DNA of 64,000 bases from contig NADL03000122.1 of the NCBI GenBank assembly GCA_002205965.3, forward strand, positions 203,099 through 267,098, given 5' to 3'. The stretch is from Kappaphycus alvarezii. Its lineage: Eukaryota > Rhodophyta > Florideophyceae > Gigartinales > Solieriaceae. Positions 9,861-20,183 of this stretch are shown piece by piece. Position 1 is the stretch's first letter, and every line of letters starts with the position of its first letter. The notes below the pieces were generated by a model that saw only the letters and a program-made list of their open reading frames with translations, did not search any database and was not told the DNA's origin. Position numbers and translations under genes: made by a program.

Positions 9861-12800
9861 TAACAGGAAACAAAGAGAGAAATAATTTCTGCTTGTCAAG
9901 AGAATGAATTCATTTTCACGCTTTTCAGACTGTCCATAAGCCAGAATGTCTACCACAGCATGTCAAGCCCATTTTCCTGCCACATTTTCCACCAAACATA
10001 CCGTCAACCGTCTGGTGATGTACATTTTTTTCCAACCTAACATTCATCACTTTTATTCAGCCACCGAGCACTCACAAAGAAATTCATCAAATTCTTAGTC
10101 CAGCACCCAGGTTCATTATCCCTTATTAAAAAGTATCGGACCTTTTCATTGTATTACAAGGGAAATTCGAGCACTAGATTACTCCCCACAGTTCGAATTT
10201 TCGAAAAAGCAGATAATCCAATGTACGACGTAGCAGTTCCTTTAAATTGAACCTTTTCACATACGCTCAGAGAAGGAGACCGCACGGGTGTTTCTAATCT
10301 ATATACTTAAGACTTTAACCTCTCTTTTTACAACAAATTAACCCAAAACTTTCCCTCTGTAGCCTCCTTCAGCCAAAAAATCACAGAAAATGTTCATGCC
10401 GAACTTATTCATGCTGAAGATGTCAGTGGCCTCATCTCGGGAGAAATATAAAAGAATTAGAGAGCCAGTATAAAAATTAAAGAGAATGTGAAGTTCCGAA
10501 AATTAAGAAAACATAGATATCGGGGACTGAGCGGCCCATATAAAGTAACTAATAACCACCCCGTTATCCCGCGTGTCCTTCAGATCGAGGAGGTCACTAA
10601 CCTCTATTTACCGAAAACACGTAGATTCTAGCAAAGATAGTGAAAATAGTAAAACGAAACGGTTCAAAATATCTTCTCAACATTGGTAGTTTACGTGTGA
10701 TAATTCTTCCGAAAGTAAGGGAATTTACGAAACGGAAAACCCTTAAGTTGTTTAAATGGTGTAAAATAGGTTCGCTTGTGTTCTCAAGTAAATTAAACAG
10801 TTTTTAGTCAACATAGGGGAATCCCATGTGGAACCAATTCTTTCAAACCAATTTAGTGCAATGAATTTAAGATTGTGAGCGAAAAGATCAACAATGCGGC
10901 CTGATCACCCTAGAAGAAGGCCAGGAGCTCAGTACTTAGGCATGAAAAATCCGATATTGATGACACTTCTACGTATCTTTGAGCGAATAATATTCAACCT
11001 TTCACTATTTATTTACAATAGTCACTTCCATGTTGCATAAGAGTTCGGCTACCAGTGCATACGTGCATGTGCAGTTCTCAGAGGAGGTTATGTTTGATTA
11101 GTATGGTTGATTAAAACTGCGATATACGGACTGTTCATTGTAATGCCGAAGTAATTCATGGTAACGAGTAGGAAAATGGGGACGGTGGTAATAAGCCTGC
11201 TGGTAAGGTATGCTAAAAGATTATTATTTTTCCCTAGATATTCTTTTCGAAGAGAAACAGACTTTCGAATGTGTTTTCTATTCATTTCGTTTCTGCCATG
11301 TGTGATAATTCTAGTCTCTCTTATCTCTATTCTCTTTATCATTTTCGTTCGAAGAATATAACTATACACTCCCTTTTTACATAAATTTGTCCAAAATTTT
11401 TAAACCCATTTCACACCGTAAGAATTAGAACATGGTCCGGAATTTACCAATGATGTTAATGCATAAAGTCGTTTCTTTGAACAAAATTGTGTTTAATGCG
11501 CAATTTGAAGATAAGATTTAGTAGATTTTCAATCATTTGACCCGTAATTCTATGTATTTTGGTACTATTTATATCCATTAGGAGCCAGTCCAACGACATT
11601 AGCGTTCTTTTAGCTGTAGAAAATCAATCCCTGTCCCTTTCACCAATACGAAAGACCTCCATCATTGTTAGAACATCAAGAAGCTAGCTGGAAGGAAAGA
11701 AAATATGAATTTTCGGGCCTTGCTCTAGCACAGGACGAAATCATGCGATGGCTGCCACCGTAAAGTGGGCGGATAACGCGTTCGAGAGCAAATCTGTTAA
11801 AATATTTCAGAAAAATCGGAAATTTTCGAGGAGATTGAAAGATTGAAGGATAAAATCGAGTGAATGGATACAAGGTAGACATTACGATAGCTTCGACAAC
11901 AGCTTTTTGGTGCTTTCCTGGACATTCACGATAAATTAGAAATGATAGGATGTGCTAGTGCTTTTTCCCTGTGTGGGGGTTTTATCAGAGGCAAATGGTG
12001 TTGAAAGCTAATGAGAGTACTTAGAAACGCCTAGAAAGTCTATCCAAAACTTTGCGTTGTTCAAAGGGAGTTCCTGGGAATATATTGGAAGTATAAATAT
12101 TTTAGACTTTTCTGGCTCCGATTTAGGTAGCGTTTGTGAGAAGGGCACATAAATAATTATCGTGAAACTATATTATAGTTATTCTCTATCATCTACGGGA
12201 TTTTTCGTGCATCTTACGGTATTTGATATGTGTTTCTGACCCTTTTTGATTAACCCAGCCGCGTCAACTACTTATTCTCGTAGAAACCAGGAAATTTGGT
12301 AGATAAATTCGGCTGCCGGCCGAAGAAGTTGTTACAATTAAAGTTATATTCTGAACTAAGCGTTTAAGTTCCGTTAAGTCACTGAGAATAGGTGCTAGAG
12401 TCGCTTGTAGCTCTTTAATTCCCCGAGAAGGTGGTCTAGAGCTGGCCGGGAATGAGTGTCATCATGGCAGCCTTGCGTATTAGGTGGACAAGGGAAGATG
12501 AAAATTAGTAGAGGGTGTCGCGGGAGGCTTGAGGATACTTACGGTGGGTTAGTGTAGGTTTGTCGGAGGCGATGAAGAGGAAGTTGTTAGTGGTTGCAAC
12601 GTCACGCTAAGGGGGCCCGCCACGAGTACAGCAGCTGTTTAAAAAGCACTTGGGTGCTTTTCAGAGGCAGGCGGGGATGGTTGAACGCCTACCGCAGTAG
12701 TTGATGGTTGATAGGCTGAACTTGGGTTGGAAGGGGACGACGTTGGTAGAAGGCAGGGTAAGGTGTTAAGGTAGGGTTGCACTGTCTATATGTGCACCCG
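9861..12800. other. AT-rich stretch without a recognisable gene
   Basis: No ORF longer than about 95 codons and no recognisable domain, RNA or transposon motif. The 93- and 67-codon ORFs at 11088-11369 mirror each other on opposite strands. From 12400 the sequence becomes GC-richer but still shows nothing I can name. Exons of an intron-rich gene cannot be excluded without transcript data. Confidence 0.5.
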
Positions 12801-13184
12801 TGGCGCACTATGAATGCGGGGGCGCGTGGACTGTGAGAGCTCCCCTAGTAATCTAGGGAGACACTGTACTGTATCTCCCCAGTCTGTTATGGTTAGGCAT
12901 CCTGTATTCACCCCCCGGCACAGCACAATATATATACTGTACTGTGTCGAGGGTATGTTGGAAAACGAAAGGATAAGGTCCGCTTGGCCTAGGAAGAAGC
13001 AGGAAAGAATAAAGGGAGCTTACAAGCAGTAAAACCGCACTCACATGTCTGTGCCACGGATTCGGGAATTCATCAGCGGCATTCAGATCTCTGGGCACAA
13101 GATTATCTTCAGTGGCCCTGCATGTTGCACTTCCCTATAGTCTATTGATAAAGCACAAAAGATTGTCTGCAAACTCCATGCTAT

Positions 13185-14038
13185 ACTGTACTGTACAGTA
13201 CTGTTGATTTGTGGATGATGTGTATGATTATTCAGTACAATGAACAAACACTGTATTGTGTTGATGATGTAAAAAGTGCGTATGAATTTATATTGAATGC
13301 AAGTCGAGTAAATATACAACTCGAAAGAACTGTAGACTCATGAGCAGAGAGTCATGTGCTGAATGCAGTATTGATATGTCGGACAGTCGCTCAGAACCCA
13401 TTAGGAAGATGTTAATGGATAAGGGTTCTGGGGACGAAAGCTACAGATGCATGTCCACAGAGACGGAAGTGTTGTGAGCTGCGCTCACGTGTGAAGGGGC
13501 GCTGAATGTTATTGCAGTTGATGTACGAATGAAAGTTGAACGAAAACATCCTCCTCCATACATCCATTGCATTCAGTGACGATTGCCTGTATTCGGATGT
13601 ATACGAATGGAAGTTGAACGAAAACATCCTCCTCCATACATCCATTGCATTCAGTGACGATTGCCTGTATTCGGATGTATTCGTTCAACTTCCATTCGTA
13701 CATCAACTGCAATAACATTCAGCGCCCCTTCACACGTGAGCGCAGCTCACAACACTTCCGTCTCTGTGGACATGCATCTGTAGCTTTCGTCCCCAGAACC
13801 CTTATCCATTAACATCTTCCTCATGGGTTCTGAGCGACTGTCCGACATATCACTACTGCATTAAGCACATGACTCTCTGCTCATGAGTCTACAGTTCTTT
13901 CGAGTTGTATATTTACTCGACTTGCATTCACTATAAATTCATACGCACTTTTCTCATCATCAACACAATACAGTGTTTGTTCATTGTACTGAATAATCAT
14001 ACACATCATCCACAAATCAACAACAGTACTGTACTGTA
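13185..14038. repeat. Long foldback: two ~355-bp inverted arms with a 137-bp loop
   Basis: The left arm (about 13185-13543) is the near-perfect reverse complement of the right arm (13681-14038). Pairing starts at GTACAGTACTG / CAGTACTGTAC at the outer ends and runs through TTGATTTGTGGATGATGTG, GGACAGTCGCTCAGAACCC and GCTCACGTGTGAAGGGGCG to GAAGTTGAACGA at the inner ends. About ten mismatches or small gaps are visible over ~350 bp. The loop (13544-13680) contains a 78-bp unit repeated almost twice. No transposase. It could be a foldback element or a hairpin-RNA source. Confidence 0.9.
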
Positions 14039-14184
14039 GGGCCGGTTTCTATACCATGGTTCTGACCACTGCCCGTTTTCCTGTCGCCGGACAAATTAAG
14101 GAGCCTGTTGTTTGGCGTGCCAATGCGTCCAGTGCGGTTGCTGAGTAGCCCCTGTCGTGGTGCATTAGGGCGGTATCCCTAGAC

Positions 14185-14330
14185 TACGGCCAGTACAGGT
14201 ATTGCACAGTACAGTACAGTACTGTACTGTTCAATACAGTACCGTGTGACCTCAGCCGCATCAGTGCAACCCCTTCGTTCAATACTGTACGAATGATCCA
14301 GTACTGTACTTTCCATTCCCACTCTCACTC
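14185..14330. repeat. CAGTA/TACTG simple-sequence cluster
   Basis: Overlapping CAGTACAGTACTGTACTG strings at 14205-14230 and further TACTGTAC units to 14310. The same strings cap the foldback at 13185-14038 and recur at 15719-15745 and 37203-37216. Confidence 0.7.
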
Positions 14331-14502
14331 GGAAAATTATAGTGAGCCTTTAATGTGATCTGCACATGCCATGTAATGCAGTAGTGCAGTAAGGTTTCAT
14401 TCATGTCAAGTCGCGTTTAGTAGACCCGACTGCGCTCTGAACCAACCCTTTCCGCTTGAAACCCTTTCCAAGCAGATCCGAATGATGGCTACATCACGTT
14501 GT

Positions 14503-15315
14503 CTAGTTGGACTTTTTCAATGCGAGAATAGCGAGCCTAACTTCCCGCTCCACGTCAAATATCTTTGGTCGATCGCCTGACGTCGACAACAACTTTAGAC
14601 CCCCAGGCGTGTCCACCCAAATACCCCAATCTTCTCTCCCGCACTTGAACAGCCACCCGCTTCCACCTACCCGTTTCAAGCAATACAACACTTGGAATGA
14701 CTCAAAGTACTTACCTAACCTCAGTTTGTCCAGCCAAGACATGCGCTCCAACCCGCAGTTTAGCAAGATGGTGAACCCCGCTGCATTTTGCAACGCTTCG
14801 ACTTGTTTCAAGGTATCAATGTCGACCCCCGCATTCATTAGCAGGGAAACAGGCCCCATTTCTGTTTCCGCACGGAGACCCACAATGACTTCATCATCCG
14901 TCAAATACTCGCCACCGCCCTGCGGGTTGACATTATCACATATCTCAACGGTTCCCCCAACGGATTGAACGTTGGAAGCGTTGAGGGACGCCAACAGCTT
15001 TTCAGCAAAGTTGAGATTGTTTTCATATCGAGAAACGAGAGTGCCGGCCCTTGTCTCGGAGTATTCGGGGGGTAGTTCAATCGTAAGTTTGGAGGGCTGC
15101 CTGGGATACGACTGTAATGCTTGAGCGCACTGCGAAAGAGCAGCAGAGTAGGCCAGAGGCTTGGGTCCACGTGAGCGGCTGAGAGGGGGGGGTGTGAGAG
15201 AAAGGAGAACAAGGGGTCGGTGTGTGTTCAGGCGGGCAAGCAGGGTAACGGAGAGTGTTGGAAGAGGTAGAAAGGCGGTAGAGCAGTTAGGTTTTTGTAT
15301 TTTGGCGGGAGGCAT
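14503..15315 (-). CDS. DUF1995 family protein, probably plastid-targeted
   Basis: A 270-residue intronless gene. I start it at the second in-frame Met (codon 22 of the 291-codon open frame). The segment that follows (MPPAKIQKPNCSTAFLPLP...) is Ser/Thr/Arg/Pro-rich, poor in acidic residues and looks like a transit peptide of about 55 residues. The mature part has the DUF1995 layout: a helix with SQCAQALQSY, the strand KLTIELPPEY, a central DDEVIVGLRA, the hydrophobic strand GFTILLNCGLERM, then FQVLYCLKRVGG, LFKCGREDWGIWV, and a closing helix. The family is characteristic of plants and algae; some members act in photosystem assembly, but the function of this one is unknown. Flanking CAGTA repeats and a foldback suggest a small island of host sequence. 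The start choice is the least certain point. Confidence 0.75.
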   Translation of the reverse strand: MPPAKIQKPNCSTAFLPLPTLSVTLLARLNTHRPLVLLSLTPPPLSRSRGPKPLAYSAALSQCAQALQSYPRQPSKLTIELPPEYSETRAGTLVSRYENNLNFAEKLLASLNASNVQSVGGTVEICDNVNPQGGGEYLTDDEVIVGLRAETEMGPVSLLMNAGVDIDTLKQVEALQNAAGFTILLNCGLERMSWLDKLRLGKYFESFQVLYCLKRVGGSGWLFKCGREDWGIWVDTPGGLKLLSTSGDRPKIFDVEREVRLAILALKKSN

Positions 15316-15534
15316 GGCTTTGGTGGTGATGATCTCAAAGCGACGAGTGAAAATCAAAGCGCAGGACGCTGAGATCACCCAGGATAAATATTGGGAAAGT
15401 GGGAGACACAGCCGGAACTGTAATGCTTAATTGTTTGAATGCAGGCATATTCTCGAGGAAGACACTTTACAGTGGCGATAGGGCGTGGCGGTCTGTCACA
15501 CATGGTACTGTAACTCATGTTTGCGTCCTACAGT

Positions 15535-15745
15535 CACTACAGTATCTGGATAATTCTTGAACTTAGCCGTACGTATCTTCCAAATGTAAACCACCCAAAC
15601 ATTTCCCCCTTTACAGTATAGTACAGTGTGCACAATGTGGCTTACAAGTGAGAAGTACAATTTTGCACTACCGTACTGCCCTTTAGTGCTGCACCTCAAA
15701 CCGAATTACAGGGCACTGCACTGTACAGTACAGTACAGTACTGGG
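15535..15745. repeat. Dispersed repeat, copy 1 (pairs with 36995-37225)
   Basis: Both copies contain GTATCTTCCAAATGTAAACC-like alpha LINE tail sequence, then AGAAGTACAATTTTGC, CACCTCAAACCGAATTACAG and a terminal TACAGTACAGTAC run. The flanks differ, so the unit itself was copied, already carrying the tail insertion. Confidence 0.7.
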
Positions 15746-15849
15746 TGTTAACTTTATGGCATCAGTAGAACGGGTGTCCGCTGCAGGATCCGACTATACT
15801 GCTAGCTAAGTGCTAACCGGGTGGTCCACGTCGGCCACGTGCAGGGACA

Positions 15850-16051
15850 GATCAAACTTCGAGGGTTTAAAGTCTTTTTATCAGGAAGATTAGAAGATTC
15901 AAAAACTCAAATGGCAAAAAGCTTTCAACACTTAGAAGGTAATTTACCTCTTAATATGCTCAAAAATCACATTGTTTATGATAGTAATATAGTTTATACA
16001 AAAAATGGTACTTGCGGTCTAAAAATATGGCTCTTTTACGAATTTTATTAA
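15850..16051 (+). pseudogene. rps3: Nuclear copy of mitochondrial rps3, 3' end
   Basis: The last ~66 codons of ribosomal protein S3: GFKVFLSGRLEDSKTQMAKS, EGNLPLNMLKNHIVY, then GLKIWLFYE before a TAA stop. This is the conserved S3 C-terminal pattern (SGRL...EG..PL..L...I.Y...G.KVWI). The first ~170 residues are absent. Codon use is markedly more AT-rich than the surroundings, and the next gene is rpl16, as in many mitochondrial genomes. Together these indicate transferred mitochondrial DNA, not a functional nuclear gene. Confidence 0.7.
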
Positions 16052-16057
16052 TGCAAC

Positions 16058-16215
16058 ATGTTTCTCGAAAAAAAAACACACAATAATTACAGGAAAATTT
16101 ATAAACATTCTTGTCATACTCTTAAGTATGGCACTTATGGAATAAAGGTAACTTCATTCGGTCGGTTAGAAGAAAGTTCAATAAATTCATTAAATCGTTC
16201 TATTCTTAAAATCGG
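16058..16215 (+). pseudogene. rpl16: Nuclear copy of mitochondrial rpl16, 5' end
   Basis: Begins 6 bp after the rps3 stop: a basic N-terminus (MFLEKKTHNNYRKIYKHS), then LKYGTYGIKVTSFGRLEESS and INSLNRSILKI. This matches the start of ribosomal protein L16, where a short basic segment precedes a GxxGIK...GRLE region. Similarity stops abruptly after about 53 codons; the frame then continues into unrelated sequence. It is part of the same insert as the rps3 fragment. Confidence 0.65.
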
Positions 16216-16624
16216 ACAGTGCCACTTCAGTTTCCAGACGTTTTTAGATGCAGTACGTAATACCGATTCAAACGATGACAATGCGGCACTGTGGCTCTTC
16301 CCGGGAGGGAATAGCACCATCAAAACTTTTTTCATGCGAAAGACATCAGACCGGATATCCCTTGAACCAAGATTGCATGGAGTTCAAACAAAACTTGAGT
16401 GATGTTAATAGTTTTTCACGAAAGAGTATTAGTGAGTTCTGAACAGTGATAATTACCTGGTCACATTGCAGTACCATCCACAGGTAAATTTTAACACATC
16501 ATACTTTTCTTCAGGAGGGGACGCTTCAAATGTTTACAGAAATAAACACCAAGCATGCAGGTTTAAAAAGCCGACCATTTCATGTCAACAAAAAACCATC
16601 CAACCGGTTTCCCCGTACAGGAAA
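16216..16624. other. No gene recognised
   Basis: Sequence between the mitochondrial insert and the repeated protease-like unit. The rpl16 frame stays open to about 16400 but has no resemblance to L16 there. One LINE-like tail (ACAGGTAAATTTTAACACATC) sits near 16480. Confidence 0.45.
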
Positions 16625-19600
16625 ATGGTACTTGGACGGGTGTAACTCCTAATAATATACATTTTTCGGTCGTCTCATGTTGGCCTCTTTACGTCATAAA
16701 AACAGTTTTCTTAGGCTTTCTATTACGTTTTCAATCAGGTTAGTTACATCAGTAAGAATTATTATAAACCTTGGTGAGTTACAAGCATTTATGTCAAGTA
16801 TCTCTTTTTGCTCTCTTATCTGATTTCGGCGAATTGCCCCGGGTTTCCGTCTTCGTCGGTAAATCATAGAGAGCTTAATCCATTTTAGACTTCGATAGAT
16901 CGGAAACAAAATCCGTCATTGATCAATCTCTATTGTGTAATGGGCGCTAACCAGGATCTGTTCTAGAGATTCCCGTTCCAATTTCACCTAGGGCCTAAAT
17001 ATGGATTTAATTCGTCATCCTCGGTCACTCATCACCCGCATCAGCTCAGAATAGCTCAGATAAAACGTGATCCGATATGCTTAATGCTCACACGGCAACT
17101 AATTCTCATCATGACAACACTTCGATTTATGTCATAGAATCACACTAATCTTCAAAGCAACCCAATTTCATTTGCTATCTAACTCATGCTCACAAAAAAA
17201 TTCCATTGTGAAGTCCCTATATCTAAGTTCCTGTTTTAATTTTCTTCAAAATGTCCGTTTAGAATCCACTTTGATGGTCTAAACTATTTCCGGTAAACAC
17301 CCGTTTAATTCTTGCACTCCCATAGATACAATCAAGAAAGAATAGCTAATCAAACACACTGCCAATAACTCATGATATCACAGTTCCGGAATCATCACAA
17401 GCCTGAGGAATGGGCAGCAATAACACTTAATGAAATCACACTCTCAGAATCATCAAAATAACGAAGAGTTGCTACTCAAAGCTATTCATCACATCACAGT
17501 TTCGCGAACGTATGAAGAATGCGAATGGATAGCAACCATCCTATCTATCAAAAATGTTATATGTAGAGAGTGCCCGCACAACAAATTGTTTCTTCCAGAC
17601 TGCCATCAACACCCAAAGACAATTTTAGCTACCATAATCCAGTGCAAGAACCAATGTCAGATACAAGTTATTACCCACCAAGCAATGGCGAGCTTAGCGC
17701 GATAGATGATATCGGTGAACTTTCTGCTCCTAATGTGACTTTTTTCCAAAATAATGCTAATGAAGGTCCCGAAAATATTCCGGAGGGACAAGACCAATTT
17801 TCTGAAATTGAACAGACTCAGCTTCCGGTCCAACAATCTCAGAACCTTCAAGAGCAACCCTCTGAAAATCAGCCATCTCAAGTTTTCACAGGTTCTAATG
17901 ACAATCTCACTCCAGGGCAGCTTTTTCAACTCGCTTTGCAACAGCAACAGTCTAATCAGCCGCAAATGTTGCAGCCTGCACAAACAGGGCAGAATAATTA
18001 TATCCAGGTGTCTTGGATAACCAAGCCACCTGTTGATTCTCTGAGCCAGTTTATACCCCCAGAAAAAGCTATCGGTGATATCCCTCTTGATTTTGGCCCG
18101 CTGCCTTCCTTTGCTATTGCTGTCCTTCAGTGCTTGGTTCACACAAATGCATTTGCAGCACTACTTCTAAATCCCGATAACTCTCATAGGGAATCTCTAC
18201 CCCGACTTACACATGATGAGAGATCATGCTTACATTGTATCCTTACTCACTTAGGGAGGAGGGTTCTTCTGCGGCCTAATGTCGCACAACATCCATTACC
18301 CCAAGGTCTATCACCTCTATCAGAAATTCTCCGTCAACTTTGTCGGTCTGGCAGCTTCGAACCGGGTGAAGAGAGTAGCCCGGTTAAGTTTCTGAAATCG
18401 CTTCTAAACGCTTTATCCGATATAGAAAGTGGGTCTGATTTCTCGCATCGACGTCCCTTCAGTGATAAACCGTATTCGCTAGATACCAATATTTGGCAAA
18501 TATTCGGTTTCGGGACGAAGACAGTGGAGAAATGCAGATCAGGTGGTCGCATGTATACTAGGGAATCCTATTCCCGTCAATTCATCATGAGTATTCGAAA
18601 AGAGGATATGAATATTCCAATTGTTTCAAATGGCGATCGAAAACAAACTATCGAGCTCAAAAATATGATGGATCTTGCGGTAAAAAACAAAGCTGTCGAG
18701 AGCAGTCTTATGGAGGGACGCGACCGCCAGGAATATTCAGTACAAAGTTATTACCAAACCGCCCCGAATGTTCTAATTTTCGAAGTACCTTGGGTTGATT
18801 TAGGTGAAGAAATTGGGCGTCAATTGTACACCACAGGTCACGCGAAGCGATACCAAATTAAGGCTCCAGATACTTATGATATCAGTAGTTTAATGAATCC
18901 GGACAAGCCATCTAACTTAGTCCAGGTGGTCTATGAATTCACCGGAGCGGTTTACAAGAAGATAGACACTAAGACTGAATCGGGGCATAAATATACTACT
19001 TACACAGCCAAGGGTATCAAGTATCTTGCCTTAGTTCGCGGGAGAGACACTGGGTCTCCGTCCACTGCAGTGAAAGACCGGGCAAATTGGTTCCGCAGAG
19101 ACGGAGAAAATTTTCATGATTACGGTACTGGATCCGCAGAACCCAAGAGACAGAAGGCCTGCCTCCTCTTTTATTCGCGAAAGGATACTCGTGACCGCAT
19201 ACAACGTTCAGACCCGAGAATGGCTGGTGATGACGAAAGATATTCCCCCTGTAGTTTGATCCCCGCAAGCCAATGGAATGACAACATACCAGCCCGAGTA
19301 GGCCAAGGATCAGATATCGAAGAAGAAAGTGCACCGGGAGAAGTTGCTGCTGATAACTTCGGGCCGACAGGAGCTCAGGGACCTCCAGGTCCAGATATTC
19401 AAGACGATGAAATTCAGCCAGGACCAGTAGATGACGACGACGGATCATTAGAACTGGACGAAACCCGTAGTACTATCGTGTCAGAGTCACTTAATATTCT
19501 CTTGACGAGAATTATACAGGGGCCGCCGGAAATCAGCCGACCCATTGGTCAAGATATCAGAAATGCACAAGGGAGAAGGGTTTACGATTGGATTATTCCA

Positions 19601-20183
19601 GAAGAGCTGCTGCTAAATCTGGAACAACAACTTGTTAGCAATGAGTCTATACCGAGTAGCCAGTTCAGCTTGCGGGAGTTTCTCGAAAAATCAGCAATCT
19701 TCATCAAAATCAGGTCGTCAGCGGGCTTCAGTTCTTTCGATAATCCCGTCACTTTTGGGTCCGACGGCAATGAATTGCCGAATATTTCAAATCTTGAACC
19801 CAATCTAAGGCCCAACGAGATAACTACTGAGAATCGTGGAAGGGTAGTGAGTAGGCTTCCACCGGTATCTACTACAAGACCACGACGTGGGGCACCTGGT
19901 CCGTCCCAAGCACCGGGCCCATCTCAAGCAGATGATCAATCCCAAGAGCCAGAATCTAGCATGAACACTACTAGGTCGAAAAGGCAGCCTCGAACTCGTG
20001 GAAAAAAACGTTAGTCCATGAGCACTTCATCTTCTTCGAAAAAGGGGGGAGAGGTCATTTGATAGTGAAACTCATTTGTCGTTCGGGTCAGTTTCTCGTT
20101 ACATCGATGACATTTTTTTAAAGCGTTCTTGTTCTAAAAGCAACTACGAAATTGCACCTTTACTAAATGATTCCTGATACTTA
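16625..20183 (+). repeat. USP-like repeated unit, copy 1 (leader plus ORF)
   Basis: Homology with 50925-54900 begins abruptly at ACTTGGACGGGTGTAACTCC. It continues through ~0.9 kb of leader (including TTTTTCGGTCGTCTC and CATCAGCTCAGAATAGCTC), the ORF, and ~170 bp after its stop, ending near CCTGATACTTAT. No terminal inverted repeats, LTRs or clear target duplication were seen. Unlike copies 2 and 3, this copy lacks the alpha LINE tail in the region after the stop. Confidence 0.75.
17570..20014 (+). CDS. USP-fold protein with Ser at the catalytic Cys position, copy 1
   Basis: 814 residues. 1-150: disordered, Gln-rich. 172-540: order of conserved elements as in ubiquitin-specific proteases. 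LPSFAIAVLQCLVHT aligns with the Cys box TCYMNSVLQCL and puts Ser180 at the catalytic Cys. FLKSLLNAL (274-282) and IWQIFG (308-313) follow. Cys322 is left alone where a CxxC pair is usual. Next come PNVLIFEVPW (399-408), the His box SGHKYTTY (His473), WFRRDG (Asp511) and LLFYSRKD. 541-814: an acidic/Pro/Gly linker, a helical region, and a basic tail with PGPSQA repeats. Members normally remove ubiquitin; with Cys replaced by Ser this one is probably inactive, or only a binder. The ATG at 17570 is used because it is shared with copy 2; Met29 is also shared. The USP assignment is by motif order only. Confidence 0.6.
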   Translation: MPAQQIVSSRLPSTPKDNFSYHNPVQEPMSDTSYYPPSNGELSAIDDIGELSAPNVTFFQNNANEGPENIPEGQDQFSEIEQTQLPVQQSQNLQEQPSENQPSQVFTGSNDNLTPGQLFQLALQQQQSNQPQMLQPAQTGQNNYIQVSWITKPPVDSLSQFIPPEKAIGDIPLDFGPLPSFAIAVLQCLVHTNAFAALLLNPDNSHRESLPRLTHDERSCLHCILTHLGRRVLLRPNVAQHPLPQGLSPLSEILRQLCRSGSFEPGEESSPVKFLKSLLNALSDIESGSDFSHRRPFSDKPYSLDTNIWQIFGFGTKTVEKCRSGGRMYTRESYSRQFIMSIRKEDMNIPIVSNGDRKQTIELKNMMDLAVKNKAVESSLMEGRDRQEYSVQSYYQTAPNVLIFEVPWVDLGEEIGRQLYTTGHAKRYQIKAPDTYDISSLMNPDKPSNLVQVVYEFTGAVYKKIDTKTESGHKYTTYTAKGIKYLALVRGRDTGSPSTAVKDRANWFRRDGENFHDYGTGSAEPKRQKACLLFYSRKDTRDRIQRSDPRMAGDDERYSPCSLIPASQWNDNIPARVGQGSDIEEESAPGEVAADNFGPTGAQGPPGPDIQDDEIQPGPVDDDDGSLELDETRSTIVSESLNILLTRIIQGPPEISRPIGQDIRNAQGRRVYDWIIPEELLLNLEQQLVSNESIPSSQFSLREFLEKSAIFIKIRSSAGFSSFDNPVTFGSDGNELPNISNLEPNLRPNEITTENRGRVVSRLPPVSTTRPRRGAPGPSQAPGPSQADDQSQEPESSMNTTRSKRQPRTRGKKR

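Noticed and set aside
12853-13319. Overlapping ORFs of 72-81 codons left of the foldback
   Set aside because: On both strands, poor in conserved-looking segments, and partly inside the inverted repeat; most likely chance.
17430-17705. Small ORF overlapping the start of the USP-like ORF, with a counterpart at 52076-52312
   Set aside because: Present in both copies, but most differences between them change the amino acid, so there is no sign of selection on this frame. It is probably conserved only because the leader is.
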